The position numbers and the translations under genes are program-made. A stretch of 6,653 nucleotides of DNA from contig DAQB01000065.1 in NCBI GenBank assembly GCA_002502705.1, forward strand, positions 1,038-7,690, written 5' to 3'. The stretch comes from Thermoplasmatales archaeon UBA582. GTDB lineage: Archaea > Thermoplasmatota > Thermoplasmata > Thermoplasmatales > Thermoplasmataceae. Each line of letters opens with the position of its first letter. The stretch's first letter is position 1. This document shows positions 5,481 through 6,653 of the stretch, piece by piece. The notes beneath the pieces were generated by a model that worked only from the letters and a program-made list of their open reading frames with translations, searched no databases and was not told the DNA's origin.

Positions 5481-5888
5481 TTGTTTCCCCCGCCAATTGT
5501 AATTGATACCTGTTCATTTAGGGACAAGGATTTTATCAAAAGATTATCCTCCTACCACAGTCGAAAAGTAATATCCACTATAACATATGCAGAAATGCAA
5601 TTTTATCTTCTAAATGAGAAGGGAAAAACTAGCAATTACTTCGATAATATATTGCGAATTGGAGGAATAGAAATTGAAGATTATTCCAAGAGGCATGGGC
5701 TCACAACGGCTCAGTTTGGAATGGATATGGGAGATTTTTCTAAATTGTTTAGGGACTATGCCATCGCATCGCATGCCTATATATCACCTTGGATTGTCGT
5801 CACAAACAATAAGAAAGATTTTATATTCCTTAACGAAAGAGTAATGTCGCCATTCGAGTTCAGATCCACATACATGCAGTCAATATAA
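5481..5888 (+). CDS. PIN-domain protein, VapC-like putative ribonuclease
   Basis: The 135-residue protein has the pattern of a single-domain PIN nuclease, a Mg2+-dependent RNase fold that includes VapC toxins. The four acidic positions are present: Asp9 in IVIDTCSF, Glu38 in ITYAEM, Asp92 in RDYAIASHA, and Asp113 in VVTNNKKDF with the Thr-Asn motif just before it. The RDYAIASHA and TNNKKDF segments match the usual D-x-x-I-A-x-x-A and T-x-N-x-x-D-F signatures, so the active site looks intact. Length is typical of VapC. The start is TTG, the only plausible in-frame start, with a Shine-Dalgarno sequence overlapping the intergenic 11 nt. Translation may depend on the upstream gene, and the weak start codon would keep the PIN protein scarcer than its partner, as expected for a toxin. 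The toxin role and RNA target are inferred. Confidence 0.85.
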   Translation: MFPPPIVIDTCSFRDKDFIKRLSSYHSRKVISTITYAEMQFYLLNEKGKTSNYFDNILRIGGIEIEDYSKRHGLTTAQFGMDMGDFSKLFRDYAIASHAYISPWIVVTNNKKDFIFLNERVMSPFEFRSTYMQSI

Positions 5889-5983
5889 TTTCTAAATTCT
5901 AATATTTATGAGGAATGAATTCGATGTTAATTCGTGAGTAATTGCATTTGCATCGGCACATTTCTCCATTTTGATGATTGCTC

Positions 5984-5996
5984 TATTTAATATTTT
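5984..5996 (+). promoter_or_regulatory. Possible TATA box for the transporter gene
   Basis: TATTTAATATTTT lies in the 181-bp gap after the PIN gene and would start transcription near 6015, giving a leader of about 55 nt before the ATG at 6070. A weaker AAAATATC near 6042-6049 would instead fit a leaderless start. No good Shine-Dalgarno sequence precedes the ATG. I see no small gene or RNA gene in this gap. Confidence 0.3.
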
Positions 5997-6069
5997 TACG
6001 GATATTTCACCCCTATCAGCATACAACACATGGATAATTTGAAAATATCACGCTGCATTATGGAAACAG

Positions 6070-6653
6070 ATGTTCAGAGGCTTCTCACCTGTTGATCGAA
6101 AGCTTACGATAACTGTCGCTTTCATTGAATCCTTGAGGTTGATGGGTATATTTATGATTCTACCAGTCTTTACATTATATGGAGAAGAATTCACTAACTC
6201 TGGTTTACTGATTGGACTGGCATTTGGTTCATATGCGCTTACCATGGCAATATTCCAGATACCATTTGGAATATTAGCAGACAGGATTGGAAGAAAGAAA
6301 ACAATCGTTATAGGGTTAATTTTTTTTGTAATAGGAAACCTGATTTGTGCTCATCCAGTGAACATCTACATTCTTATATTCGGTCGGCTGGTTTCCGGGT
6401 CAGGTGCAATATCATCCGTTGGGACATCATTGGTTCAGGCAAACGTTCCCCAGGAGAAGAGAAGCACCGCTATGGCAATCATTGGTATCCCGGTCGGTCT
6501 GTCATTCCTTCTGGGTATTCTTCTGGGGCCTCTTTTATCGGAATTCGCTGGCATTTCATCTATATTCTTGATAGCATCTATTTTGGGAATCATTGCTATC
6601 TTTTTCATATATAACATCGATGGAGAGAGGAAACCTGTTGAAAATTTCAGGAT
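6070..6653 (+). CDS. MFS transporter, YajR-like drug/proton antiporter (3' end missing)
   Basis: The first 194 residues of a major facilitator superfamily transporter are present, running off the window edge without a stop, so about the first half with six membrane helices is seen. Helices lie near 13-34, 45-68, 79-96, 99-122, 134-156 and 160-182. Motif A between helices 2 and 3 is canonical (GILADRIGRKK, 67-77). Arg106 in GRLVSGSG fits motif B in helix 4, and helix 5 has a Gly/Pro-rich motif C-like run (GIPVG ... GILLGP, 139-154) typical of drug/H+ antiporters. The stretch RLMGIFMILPVFTLYG and the FQIPFGILADRIGRKK region closely recall E. coli YajR from memory. It probably exports a small compound using the proton gradient; the substrate is unknown. 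ATG 6070 is the first in-frame start after a TGA at 6040. Confidence 0.92.
   Translation, partial: MFRGFSPVDRKLTITVAFIESLRLMGIFMILPVFTLYGEEFTNSGLLIGLAFGSYALTMAIFQIPFGILADRIGRKKTIVIGLIFFVIGNLICAHPVNIYILIFGRLVSGSGAISSVGTSLVQANVPQEKRSTAMAIIGIPVGLSFLLGILLGPLLSEFAGISSIFLIASILGIIAIFFIYNIDGERKPVENFR

Noticed and set aside
5219..5539. Minus-strand open frame across the 327-aa/PIN junction
   Set aside because: It is antisense to two well-supported genes with good ribosome sites, and shows no recognisable domain.
5889..6069. Possible small antitoxin gene or RNA downstream of the PIN gene
   Set aside because: Only very short frames occur (for example ATG at 5909, nine codons) and no stable hairpin or tRNA-like fold is visible.
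6345..6614. Plus-strand open frame inside the transporter gene
   Set aside because: The overlapping frame from 6070 gives an unmistakable MFS sequence with motif A, so this frame is a shadow. The minus-strand frames at 6048-6245 and 6435-6617 are rejected for the same reason.
1..6653. CRISPR array, tRNA/rRNA gene, insertion sequence or integrase attachment site
   Set aside because: I saw no regularly spaced repeats, cloverleaf or rRNA-like sequence, transposase, or flanking direct repeats in the window.

Overview
The window most resembles a piece of an AT-rich archaeal chromosome, probably from an acidophilic Thermoplasmata lineage (Thermoplasma/Ferroplasma/Cuniculiplasma-like). Three things suggest this. 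First, there is a very large Ser/Thr/Asn-rich surface protein whose C-terminal half-domains carry the FIE(S/T)GLPSGTSW signature, which I associate from memory with big cell-surface proteins of that group. Second, TATA boxes sit about 25 nt from several start codons, as in leaderless archaeal transcription. Third, the terminator-like sites are oligo-T tracts. The species cannot be fixed from the sequence alone.

Layout. Positions 1-126 are regulatory: a perfect 22-bp palindrome at the left edge, a short inverted repeat and a strong TATA box. Positions 127-3321 (+) encode a 1064-residue membrane-anchored, probably heavily N-glycosylated surface protein. Convergent with it is a flavin reductase-like FMN-binding protein (3349-3879, -). 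Divergent from that, across 48 bp, is a RidA/YjgF-family enamine/imine deaminase (3928-4290, +). An 8-bp palindromic TATA box lies exactly at the centre of this spacer and could serve both genes. After 195 bp without a gene comes a tight two-gene unit: an unrecognised 327-residue protein (4486-5469, +) and, 11 nt later, a small PIN-domain protein with a TTG start (5481-5888, +). The window ends inside a YajR-like major facilitator transporter (6070 to the edge, +).

How the genes may work together. The flavin reductase/RidA pair looks like a small housekeeping or detoxification unit, and the same two families also occur together as RutF/RutC in bacterial pyrimidine breakdown. The 327-residue protein plus PIN protein has the size, order and spacing of a toxin-antitoxin operon, but the upstream partner is about four times longer than a usual VapB and shows no AbrB, ribbon-helix-helix or other familiar DNA-binding motif. 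This is the best candidate in the window for an undescribed system. The surface protein and transporter are envelope functions and probably belong to separate transcription units.
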